60,044 nucleotides of DNA from NCBI GenBank assembly GCA_964521285.1, contig CAZFQS010000020.1, positions 1 through 60,044 of the forward strand, read 5' to 3'. The DNA is from G020354785 sp964521285 (GTDB lineage Bacteria > Bacteroidota > Bacteroidia > Bacteroidales > UBA10428). Made by a program: the position numbers and the translations under genes. Each line of letters opens with the position of its first letter. The stretch's first letter is position 1. Of this stretch, positions 7,820 to 15,063 are shown piece after piece. The notes under the pieces were generated by a model. It searched no databases, had not been told where the DNA came from, and saw nothing but the letters and a program-made list of their open reading frames with translations.

Positions 7820-9817
7820 ATGAAAAAGGCTATTAAAACTATATTTTGGTTTATACTAATAGCAGGTATAGTCATTTTAGGCTATGTATTTTTAATTCAA
7901 CCTGAAGCAGGATATCAGTCAATTTACCTGGTCCCTGAAAATGCAGCCTTTATAGTTGAATCAGACAGGCCTTTTAAGGCATGGGATAACATTATACGTA
8001 GTAAAGCATGGAACCGTCTTCGAACAAATGTTTTTTTAGCAAAACTTGATACAAATATTAGAAGTCTGGATTCTTTAATTAGCTCGAAAAGGTTACTTTT
8101 CAAATTGCTTGGCTCCAGAAAAGTTGTTATTTCAGCGCATTCTTACAATGGTAAATATGATTTCCTGTATATTATTGATCTGAAGAAATTTTCAAAATTC
8201 AGGGATATTAATAAATACATGCAAAAGGTTCTGGGTGATGATTTCAAGCTGACTCAAAGAAATTATAAAGGATTAGAGATTTTTGAGCTATATAATATAA
8301 AATCAAGTGAGATGTATTACTTCTCCCTTGTGAAAAATCAACTTATCTTTTCAAAGGTTTATATTCTTCTGGAAGCTTCCATTGATCAGATGGATGAATT
8401 AATCATAGGCCGTGATTTAAATTATATAGAGGTTTCGAAAAAGATATCAGGGAAAGGTTTATTCAGGATATATATTAATTATAAATATTTTGATGATTAT
8501 ATTAAAAATCTTCTTGGCAAAACGAATGAATTCATATCAACTTTATCCGGGAGCCTGTATTATTCAGGCATTTCATTTGATATAGATGAAAGCGCTTTAA
8601 TGAAGCTTACAGGTTTTACTACTGTTAATGATACTATAAGTTCTTATTTTCTGGCCATTTTAAATTCAGGTAAAGGGTCACAAAACATTCTGGAAATTAT
8701 TCCCAAACGGACAGCTTCATATATTTGCCTGGGATTTAATGATATAATTAGTTTTTACGAAAATTTTGAAAAATCAATGGGAGAAGAGTTTTTGAAAGAC
8801 TATCAAAGTGCAATACAAAAAATTGAAAAAAGACTAAAGATTAATATACAGGAAAATTTCTTTAACTGGATAGATGATGAAATTGCACTGATACAGACTC
8901 AGCCCTCAAACCTTGGAAAGGAAAATGAATTTGCAGTGGTTTTCAAAGCAAAAAATAAAAATACTGCAGAAAAGAATCTTGATTATATAACAGAACAAAT
9001 AAAGAAAAATACCCCTGTTAAGTTTAAAGAAATAAATTATAAAGAATATAAGGTTAACTATCTTCATATACCGGGATTCTTTAAGATAATACTGGGGAAG
9101 CTATTATCTAAATTAGAAAAACCATATTTTACTATTATTGATAAATATGTAATATTCAGTAATCATCCACAAACTTTAAAAAGTATAATTGATGATTATA
9201 AATCAGGAAGTACTTTAGCAAATTCTGTTGAATTTTATAATTTTTCGAAGAATTTCTCAAAAAAATCAAGCGTGTTTATATATATACAAACACCATTACT
9301 TCTTACCAATTTAAAGGAATTTGTCGGGCCCAAAACATGGTTAAATCTGCAGAAAAACAAAGAATACATCACATCTTTTCCTCAGATAGGATTTCAGGTA
9401 AATAATGCCGATGATCTGTTTAAACTTGATTTTGCTGCGCAATATTATGAACAGGTAGAAGAATTTAAGCCTGAATATTACGATATAGATAATATACTTA
9501 CAGAGTCGGTTGATGCCGGAAAAATAATTCAGGAAACTGAATCTGTTGATTTGGCGAGGGAATCGGAAATAGTGATTGACGATTTGGATGTCAAAAAGCA
9601 TGAGGAATATTATGACAGCGGACAATTAAAACTTACGGTAGGATTAAAAAATGGATTAAAACACGGAAATTTTAGGGAGTTTTATGAAAACGGGACATTA
9701 AAAATCAAGGGCAAATATAAAGAAAATAAAAAGACCGGTATATGGAATTATTTTAATGAACAGGGGAAACTCATTGAAGAACGTGAGTTTGCAGAAGGTG
9801 AGGAAATTATTAAATGA
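7820..9817 (+). CDS. Membrane-anchored periplasmic protein (DUF3352-like) with C-terminal MORN-type repeats
   Basis: 665 residues, function unknown. One N-terminal transmembrane helix (about 7-26) is followed by a large extracytoplasmic module of about 540 residues that begins VPENAAFIVES and contains VISAH, YKGLEIFEL and GFQVNNADDL. This module resembles DUF3352-type proteins and is shared with the protein at 21209. Residues about 595-660 form three short repeats (YDSGQLK, YENGTLKIKGKYKENKKTGIW, FNEQGKLIE) of the YwqK/MORN kind seen in surface and toxin-antitoxin-associated proteins. The protein probably sits in the inner membrane facing the periplasm. A DUF547 gene follows after 23 bp and is likely co-transcribed. 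The family assignment is tentative; the paralogy with 21209 is plain. Confidence 0.7.
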   Translation: MKKAIKTIFWFILIAGIVILGYVFLIQPEAGYQSIYLVPENAAFIVESDRPFKAWDNIIRSKAWNRLRTNVFLAKLDTNIRSLDSLISSKRLLFKLLGSRKVVISAHSYNGKYDFLYIIDLKKFSKFRDINKYMQKVLGDDFKLTQRNYKGLEIFELYNIKSSEMYYFSLVKNQLIFSKVYILLEASIDQMDELIIGRDLNYIEVSKKISGKGLFRIYINYKYFDDYIKNLLGKTNEFISTLSGSLYYSGISFDIDESALMKLTGFTTVNDTISSYFLAILNSGKGSQNILEIIPKRTASYICLGFNDIISFYENFEKSMGEEFLKDYQSAIQKIEKRLKINIQENFFNWIDDEIALIQTQPSNLGKENEFAVVFKAKNKNTAEKNLDYITEQIKKNTPVKFKEINYKEYKVNYLHIPGFFKIILGKLLSKLEKPYFTIIDKYVIFSNHPQTLKSIIDDYKSGSTLANSVEFYNFSKNFSKKSSVFIYIQTPLLLTNLKEFVGPKTWLNLQKNKEYITSFPQIGFQVNNADDLFKLDFAAQYYEQVEEFKPEYYDIDNILTESVDAGKIIQETESVDLARESEIVIDDLDVKKHEEYYDSGQLKLTVGLKNGLKHGNFREFYENGTLKIKGKYKENKKTGIWNYFNEQGKLIEEREFAEGEEIIK

Positions 9818-9840
9818 AAAAGTAAAAACTTAAAACTAAT

Positions 9841-10539
9841 ATGCAAATCGAACAATTGGCATTCGATTTATTAAGTCGAATCAGGAATGGGGAAGATTAC
9901 ACAAATCTGGTAAGTAAATTAGGAGAGATTAAAACCAGCGATATTTTTTCGGCAATATCAAATGACGAAAAACGAAAGGCATTTTGGATAAATATTTATA
10001 ATTCGTTCAGGATTGTTTTCCTTCAATCAAATCCCTCTCTTTTGGAAAATCAAAAATTCAGATATTTATTATTTGGCAATAATCAGATTATCATTGGAGG
10101 AAACAAATTAAGTCTCAATAATATTTTGCACGGAATTTTACGACATTCAAAGGTATGGTGGGCAAAAGGATATTTATCAAATATTTATGTAAAGAAACTC
10201 GAGCGGAGACTTAGAGTTCGTATTTTTGATAATCGCATTCATTTTGCGATTAACTATGGTAGCAAAAGCAGTCCTCCTGTTCGTATATATAACAGTGCAG
10301 AGATAAGCCACCAGCTGGAATTATCAACAAAATTATACCTGGATTCTGAGGTTACATTTTTTGAAGAAGAAAACATGGTTACAGTTTCTCAGTTATTTAA
10401 CTGGTATGCTGGAGACTTCGGGGGCATGAACGGGATTCTTAAGTTTTTGAAAAAATATGAAAAAATACCAGGCGACAGTACACCATTGATCATTTATACA
10501 CCTTTTAACTGGTCACCGGAAGTCAGGAATTTTTCATAA
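9841..10539 (+). CDS. DUF547 domain protein
   Basis: A 232-residue protein with the DUF547 signature AFWINIYNSFRI (about 48-59), the HGILRHSKVWW region and RIHFAINYGSKSSPPVRIY (about 131-149), ending with the TVSQLFNWYAGDFGG segment. DUF547 proteins usually have a Cys in the (C)G(A)xSCP segment and are thought to be related to papain/transglutaminase-like folds. Here both expected Cys positions are Tyr and Ser, so a thiol-dependent activity is unlikely in this copy. No signal peptide is visible. It lies 23 bp after the MORN-tailed protein and 40 bp before a nucleoside phosphorylase. Biochemical role unknown. Confidence 0.75.
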   Translation: MQIEQLAFDLLSRIRNGEDYTNLVSKLGEIKTSDIFSAISNDEKRKAFWINIYNSFRIVFLQSNPSLLENQKFRYLLFGNNQIIIGGNKLSLNNILHGILRHSKVWWAKGYLSNIYVKKLERRLRVRIFDNRIHFAINYGSKSSPPVRIYNSAEISHQLELSTKLYLDSEVTFFEEENMVTVSQLFNWYAGDFGGMNGILKFLKKYEKIPGDSTPLIIYTPFNWSPEVRNFS

Positions 10540-10579
10540 TATATTATTCGCATTCAGATGTTTTATAAACATATAATAT

Positions 10580-11389
10580 ATGCTGGAAAAAGTAAAACAA
10601 ACCTATGAATTCCTTAAAAAGAAAGGAATTTATTCTCCTGAAATAGGAATAGTGTTAGGAACGGGTCTGGGTAAATTAGTAAATGAAATCAATATAGATA
10701 AAGTAATCGAATATACTGATATTCCTCATTTCCCAATTGCTACAGTAGAGTATCATCTAGGGAAGCTTATTTATGGAAAGTTAAAAGGCAAAACAATTAT
10801 TGCTATGCAGGGAAGATTCCATTTCTATGAAGGTTACAGTTTGCAGGAGATAACTTTTCCGATAAGAGTAATGAAACTTCTGGGTATTAAGTATCTGCTT
10901 CTTTCGAATGCTGCCGGAGCAATGAATCCACATTTCAGAAAAGGTTCATTGATGTTAATTGATGATCATATTAACCTTTTACCGGATAATCCTTTAAGAG
11001 GTAAAAATTATGATGAGCTGGGGCCAAGATATCCTGATATGAGCCAGCCGTATTCCAGGAAACTTAATGATAAACTGGAGGCCATTGCAAAGCAGGAAAA
11101 TATTGAACTGAATAAAGGGGTATATGTAGCAGTTGTAGGACCTAACCTTGAAACACGTGCTGAATACAGATTTCTCAGGACAATTGCTGATGCTGTGGGC
11201 ATGTCCACTGTGCCTGAAGTGATTGTAGCTAATCATATGAGTATACCGTGCGCAGCTATTTCTGTTCTCACAGATGAATGTGATCCGGATAATTTAGCAC
11301 CTGCCGATATTAAAGATATAATTGAAACTGCGGGAAAAGCAGAACTAAAGCTAATCAGATTATTCACAGCCCTGATAGATGAATTATAG
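10580..11389 (+). CDS. punA: Purine nucleoside phosphorylase (trimeric PNP-I family)
   Basis: 269 residues, the normal size for trimeric PNP. It phosphorolyses purine nucleosides to free base and (deoxy)ribose-1-phosphate. Motifs are GTGLGKL, GRFHFYEGY, SNAAGAMN, GPNLETRAEYR (the base-binding Glu) and AVGMSTVPE. The residue equivalent to Asn243 of the human enzyme is Asp in SVLTDECDP. In the human enzyme this substitution allows 6-amino purines, so the substrate range here may include adenosine. The N-terminal ATG follows an AT-rich 40-bp gap after the DUF547 gene. It belongs to the same superfamily as mtnP at 180 but is not a duplicate of it. Confidence 0.93.
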   Translation: MLEKVKQTYEFLKKKGIYSPEIGIVLGTGLGKLVNEINIDKVIEYTDIPHFPIATVEYHLGKLIYGKLKGKTIIAMQGRFHFYEGYSLQEITFPIRVMKLLGIKYLLLSNAAGAMNPHFRKGSLMLIDDHINLLPDNPLRGKNYDELGPRYPDMSQPYSRKLNDKLEAIAKQENIELNKGVYVAVVGPNLETRAEYRFLRTIADAVGMSTVPEVIVANHMSIPCAAISVLTDECDPDNLAPADIKDIIETAGKAELKLIRLFTALIDEL

Positions 11390-11391
11390 AG

Positions 11392-11487
11392 CAATGTTAC
11401 AATTAGACAATATAGCAATAGAACAATTCAGCAATAAAACAATATAGCAATAGAACAATATAGCAATAAAACAATTCAGCAATAGAA
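11392..11487. repeat. 16-bp tandem repeat, six units
   Basis: Six head-to-tail 16-bp units of the form CAATatAGCAATAgAA occur at 11392, 11408, 11424, 11440, 11456 and 11472. The first is degenerate. The others alternate between CAATATAGCAATAGAA- and CAATTCAGCAATAAAA-like versions. The array fills the whole gap between the convergent nucleoside phosphorylase and the gene at 11493, starting 3 bp after the stop codon. Confidence 0.93.
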
Positions 11488-11492
11488 CAGTC

Positions 11493-11981
11493 TTATTGCA
11501 ATATCTTTTCCCTCTCTTCACTTGTAAGATTCAGATCAGCACTTATTTTCTGAATAGTTGGTCTGTTCATTAAAAGGACAAGCAAAAAAACAGATACAGG
11601 AATTAATAAATAAGGACTTCCAAAAAAGAAAAAAGTAAGCAGATTGAAAACACATAAATACTCAATTATAACTAATTTGACCATCAGGGAAGTCTTATAA
11701 CCAGAGAGTTTTTGTGATAGATTTGAGTTTTTTTTCAGATTTTCAATTTTCCTTTTATGTAAGAGATAACTTACGGGGTAAAGGATTATTATGAATATTC
11801 CTAATAATATCTTGAATATAAAACCAATTTCTTTGTAATTTCTAAATGTAAATCTAAAATTGTTTGTTATTCTAACAAAAACTGATGCTCCGAATAAAAT
11901 TATTATTCCTAAAAACAGAACTATAAAATACAGATTAATTTGTTTATAGTGCTCTTTCGGGTCTGATATCTCAAATTTCAT
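11493..11981 (-). CDS. Small integral membrane protein, four predicted helices
   Basis: A 162-residue protein of unknown function. Four hydrophobic stretches are visible at about residues 17-36, 52-72, 99-117 and 119-137, with basic loops (HKRKIENLKKN) between helices two and three and a hydrophilic tail ending TSEEREKIL. It is not recognised as any named family. Its stop abuts the 16-bp tandem array. The next gene upstream on the same strand (12334-12035) is 53 bp away and could be co-transcribed. Confidence 0.6.
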   Translation of the reverse strand: MKFEISDPKEHYKQINLYFIVLFLGIIILFGASVFVRITNNFRFTFRNYKEIGFIFKILLGIFIIILYPVSYLLHKRKIENLKKNSNLSQKLSGYKTSLMVKLVIIEYLCVFNLLTFFFFGSPYLLIPVSVFLLVLLMNRPTIQKISADLNLTSEEREKILQ

Positions 11982-12034
11982 AATTATTCAACCGATCCGT
12001 AAAGAAATTAAAACCAGGGTAAGTTATTATTTTT

Positions 12035-12334
12035 CTATTCTTCCTCATCTGCAACATCATCAGTAATCTCGAGGTTCTCAAAGTTGTCAAATTCATCTAT
12101 TGTAGTATTATCGTAATCTTCTTCTTCTTCTTCCTCTGCAGTATTATTTTTAGGCATCTTAATTAAATAATATGTGTCTTCTGTTTCAAATGGCAATGCA
12201 AGTTCAATTTCTCCTCTTGAATTTTCGAAAGTTATTAAGTTATCTTCAAAGCCGTCAGGATACCTTTCCTTTACCTGTTCAACAATATCTTCAGGCAATT
12301 GCTCATAATTTTTTATTATTCTTTTCTTTCCCAC
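12035..12334 (-). CDS. Small conserved acidic protein
   Basis: A 99-residue protein with a basic N-terminus (MGKKRIIKNYEQLP), a compact middle containing ERYPDGFEDNLITFENSRGE..ALPFETEDTYYLIKMP, and a strongly acidic tail from about residue 66 (EEEEEED and later D/E runs). Small proteins of this shape are widespread in Bacteroidota but uncharacterised. The acidic tail suggests a partner that is a nucleic-acid-binding or basic protein; this is inference only. The coding assignment rests on the well-formed ATG, the composition and the familiar pattern. Confidence 0.7.
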   Translation of the reverse strand: MGKKRIIKNYEQLPEDIVEQVKERYPDGFEDNLITFENSRGEIELALPFETEDTYYLIKMPKNNTAEEEEEEDYDNTTIDEFDNFENLEITDDVADEEE

Positions 12335-12691
12335 TGTGCTAAGATTAGAGATCTGAACAAAGTCGTATATAAATTTAAATATTCTTATATTTTGATAATA
12401 CGAATAAAAAAAATTTGGGTTAAATGTATGTAAAAAATATTTTCAAAAAACAAGATTGAAACAATATTTTTCAATAAAATTTTAAATTTTTATTTAATTA
12501 TATTAATTATTAATAATTTATCAAATAACTTGTTACAGTTACCACTATAACTCAATAAAATTAATACAAAAGTTAATATAAAATTTTCAATAATATAGTC
12601 CAAAATTTACATAAAATTTTTTGTTGATTGTAGAGCAAATCTAATTTGTTGATTTTAAAAAGTAACTGAAAATTTAAATGCATACGGTTTT

Positions 12692-12862
12692 TTAATTATT
12701 AGAACCTGTTTCGAGTTCAGTAATTAACTTCCTTTCATTTTTAACAGATATTCCGGTTAAAGGAGTTCTCCAGTTAAGATCATCATAATATTTTATTGTG
12801 TAGGGCAAAGTCGCTTTAAAATTCAGGAACCTATAATCATAGTCCTTATAGCAAGTGATCAT
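12692..12862 (-). pseudogene. Short orphan reading frame, possibly the remnant of a C-terminus
   Basis: A 56-codon frame from ATG at 12862 to TAA at 12692. It stays open, without an ATG, for about 11 codons upstream before an in-frame stop. The translation contains LPYTIKYYDDLNWRTPLTG and ends KNERKLITELETGSNN. It is rich in Y, W, R and G and its codon use looks coding-like, unlike the AT-rich noise around it. No family is recognised. It could be a small gene or the 3' end of a decayed gene whose 5' part has been lost. Confidence 0.35.
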
Positions 12863-12893
12863 AGAATATTCATAGTATGAAAAAGTTTTTTTT

Positions 12894-12901
12894 TATATTT
12901 G
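12894..12901 (+). promoter_or_regulatory. -7 type promoter element for the chorismate mutase unit
   Basis: TATATTTG matches TAnnTTTG, 37 bases before the ATG at 12939, just after a run of nine T. Predicted leader is about 30 nt. The -33 element is not clear. Confidence 0.5.
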
Positions 12902-12938
12902 CACGCCTATTAAATATTTATAATTAAAATTATTAATA

Positions 12939-13247
12939 ATGAAACTACCTGAAAAATGTCAAAATATTCAGGAGATCAGAGAGGCTATTGACAGTATTGA
13001 TGAAGAAATAATTAAGTTAATCGGAAAGCGGTTTAGTTATGTTAAAGAGATAGTTAAGTTTAAAAATAAAGACAGGGATAGTATTGTTGCAAAAGACAGG
13101 TATAATGAAGTTATTGAAAACAGAAGGATGCTGGCAGTTGAAAATGGACTTAATCCTGATTTAATAGAAAATATTTATAAGAGCCTTATTAATCACTTCA
13201 TTAATAAAGAAATAGAAATTGCTAAAAAATCAGACTATAAAAAATAA
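12939..13247 (+). CDS. AroQ-type chorismate mutase, PchB-like
   Basis: A 102-residue all-helical AroQ-fold protein that aligns over its whole length with isochorismate-pyruvate lyase/chorismate mutase PchB. The N-terminus is MKLPEKCQNIQEIREAID. The active-site residues R14, R31 and K42 occupy the same numbers as in PchB. At the PchB Gln90 position (residue 91 here, after a one-residue insertion) there is Glu, as in yeast chorismate mutase. The expected reaction is chorismate to prephenate, but pyruvate elimination from isochorismate cannot be excluded. It is 27 bp upstream of a DRE-TIM aldolase gene and shares its promoter, with no other aromatic-pathway gene nearby. It is not fused to a DAHP synthase or prephenate dehydratase. 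Confidence 0.85.
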   Translation: MKLPEKCQNIQEIREAIDSIDEEIIKLIGKRFSYVKEIVKFKNKDRDSIVAKDRYNEVIENRRMLAVENGLNPDLIENIYKSLINHFINKEIEIAKKSDYKK

Positions 13248-13274
13248 TTGATAACATTTAATACTTAATATATT

Positions 13275-14222
13275 ATGTATAGAAAAGAAATTAAGGTTTT
13301 GGACTGTACCGTCAGAGATGGCGGATTAATGAATGGTTGGCACTTCCCGGATAAATTTGTAAAAGATGTATATAAAGCTTGTGCTGCATCAGGAATTGAC
13401 TATATGGAAATAGGATACATAAGCAGTGAGAAAGCTTTCTCCCGCAAGGAGGTTGGACCCTGGAGATTTTGTGATGATGAGGATGTAAGAAGAATAGTAG
13501 GAGATAACAAGACTAACCTTAAACTTTCCGCTATGGCAGATATTGGAAGGATTGACCCTGATGATATAAAACCCAGAAAAGAGAGTGTTTTAGATATGAT
13601 TAGGGTTGCCTGTTATGTTCACCAGATAGATAAAGCCATATTTCTTGCTGAGCATTGTTTAGAGAAAGGCTATGAGGCAACAATAAATCTTATGGCTGTA
13701 TCTACTGTAATGGAGAGAGACTTAAATGAAGCACTGGATGATGTTGCCAAATCAAAAGTCCCAATATTTTATCTTGTAGACAGTTTTGGCAGCATGTATT
13801 GCGAGCAGATAGAATTATTAATTAATAAGTATAAAGCTGCATTACCTGATAAAACCATTGGTATTCATATGCACAATAATATGCAGCTGGCATTTTCAAA
13901 TACTGTTACCGGAATTATCCATGGATGTAATATGCTTGATGCAACTCTGCTGGGAATAGGCCGGGGCGCAGGTAATTGTCCGCTTGAAGTTCTTCTTTCA
14001 TTCTTAAAAAATCCCAAGTTTAAGCTCCGACCTATCTATGATATAATTCAAAAGCAGTTAATTCCATTACAAAAAGAGATACACTGGGGTTATTATATTC
14101 CTTACCTTATAACAGGATCAATGAATCAACACCCCAGAAGTGCAATGAAATGGATGAATGGAGAAGACAAGGACGACCTGGTGGGATTTTATAATCACAT
14201 GCTGGATCAGAAAGATTATTAG
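13275..14222 (+). CDS. DRE-TIM metallolyase-type aldolase (HMG-CoA lyase/hydroxy-oxovalerate aldolase-like), substrate unknown
   Basis: A 315-residue TIM-barrel of the HMGL-like family. Metal and catalytic signatures are VLDCTVRDGG (R14, D15) at strand one, YMEIGY at strand two, LVDSFGSMY at about 167-175, and the metal-binding pair H198-x-H200 in IHMHNNMQ. The GIGRGAGNCPLE segment follows, then a C-terminal helical part. Family members make or break C-C bonds next to a carboxylate or ketone with pyruvate or acetyl-CoA-like partners. The C-terminal communication domain of the authentic hydroxy-oxovalerate aldolases is only partly present. Operon partner of the chorismate mutase; the pair may form one pathway, which is inference. 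Confidence 0.8.
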   Translation: MYRKEIKVLDCTVRDGGLMNGWHFPDKFVKDVYKACAASGIDYMEIGYISSEKAFSRKEVGPWRFCDDEDVRRIVGDNKTNLKLSAMADIGRIDPDDIKPRKESVLDMIRVACYVHQIDKAIFLAEHCLEKGYEATINLMAVSTVMERDLNEALDDVAKSKVPIFYLVDSFGSMYCEQIELLINKYKAALPDKTIGIHMHNNMQLAFSNTVTGIIHGCNMLDATLLGIGRGAGNCPLEVLLSFLKNPKFKLRPIYDIIQKQLIPLQKEIHWGYYIPYLITGSMNQHPRSAMKWMNGEDKDDLVGFYNHMLDQKDY

Positions 14223-14281
14223 AGGGACAGCATCCTGCATTTATTTAATTATTTGATTATTTAGAGGGATAATGCCCAATA

Positions 14282-14316
14282 TAAAAAAGCCGGGCTAAGA
14301 GTAACTCTTAACCCGG
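14282..14316 (-). terminator. Rho-independent terminator for the HD-domain gene
   Basis: Read on the minus strand, CCGGGtTAAGAG-TTA-CTCTTAgCCCGG forms a stem of about 12 bp with one mismatch (14290-14316), followed by G, C and a run of six T. It lies about 95 bp past the stop of the HD gene. On the plus strand no T run follows, so it would not efficiently stop the aldolase transcript. Confidence 0.85.
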
Positions 14317-14408
14317 ACAAACTAATAAAGAAACCTGTTGGTTGATAAGTATCATATTAATGATGCATTTATATTATAAAACGTTGCTTTACCCCCAAAG
14401 ATTTTTAA

Positions 14409-14996
14409 CTATTGTGCCAGGGGCTCACCCTTTAAACCAAGTTGCTCAGCAATTTTTTGCATGCCGGTGATAGTTTCCTGAATAATATAATCAAGGTCCT
14501 TGTTTAGCATTTGGGCGCCTTTTTCAATCACTTCGCGATTTGCTCCTGCAGCAAAATGTTTAACATTCCATTTTTTCTTCACTGATTTGATTTTCAGGTC
14601 GAGGATACTTTTTGATGGCCTTACCAGAACACATGCGACTATTAATCCTGTCAGTTCATCAATAGTATATAATACCTTTTCCATAATATGTAAAGGTTCA
14701 ACATCGGAACAAATTCCCCATGCATGGGACAATACAGAATTTATATAATCCTTTGGCCAGCCTTCACTCTCAAGGATTTTTTCTGTCATTTTGCAGTGTT
14801 GATCTGCATATTTTTCATAATCCAGATCATGAACGAGACCGATAATTCCCCATTTTTCAGGATCTTCACCGTAAAGTTCAGCAAAATGCCGCATGACTGC
14901 TTCTACTGCTAGTGCATGTTTAATGAGACTTTGGGATTTATTATATTTTTTAAATAATTCAAAAGCATCTGAGCGGTTTGGTGCTGTTTCTTTCAT
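14409..14996 (-). CDS. HD-domain hydrolase
   Basis: A 195-residue single-domain HD phosphohydrolase. Metal ligands are visible as H27 in KHALAVEAVM, the HD doublet in GLVHDLDYE (about 55-56), H in LSHAWG and a later Asp in TIDELTG. Proteins of this type hydrolyse phosphate mono- or diesters, often nucleotides, but this compact group has no assigned substrate. Its own promoter (15043) and terminator (14282) make it monocistronic. Confidence 0.85.
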   Translation of the reverse strand: MKETAPNRSDAFELFKKYNKSQSLIKHALAVEAVMRHFAELYGEDPEKWGIIGLVHDLDYEKYADQHCKMTEKILESEGWPKDYINSVLSHAWGICSDVEPLHIMEKVLYTIDELTGLIVACVLVRPSKSILDLKIKSVKKKWNVKHFAAGANREVIEKGAQMLNKDLDYIIQETITGMQKIAEQLGLKGEPLAQ

Positions 14997-15042
14997 AGTA
15001 ATAATATTTCTAATTAAGGTAAATATTTGTAAAAAGGTATTC

Positions 15043-15050
15043 CAAAGGTA
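15043..15050 (-). promoter_or_regulatory. -7 type promoter element for the HD-domain gene
   Basis: The minus strand reads TACCTTTG (TAnnTTTG), 46 bases upstream of the ATG at 14996, in the gap after the esterase gene. Predicted leader is about 40 nt. Confidence 0.5.
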
Positions 15051-15063
15051 TTTATTATTTTTA

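Larger units (their letters stand above)
12335..12938. other. Long AT-rich intergenic region (about 600 bp)
   Basis: The left half (12335-12660) is extremely AT-rich with no open frame or stem of note. The right part carries a short minus-strand frame (12692-12862), listed separately, and a plus-strand -7 element at 12894. No RNA gene could be recognised by eye. Confidence 0.6.

Noticed and set aside
10994..11236. Two overlapping minus-strand frames inside the nucleoside phosphorylase gene
   Set aside because: Antisense shadows of a conserved coding sequence with no independent features.
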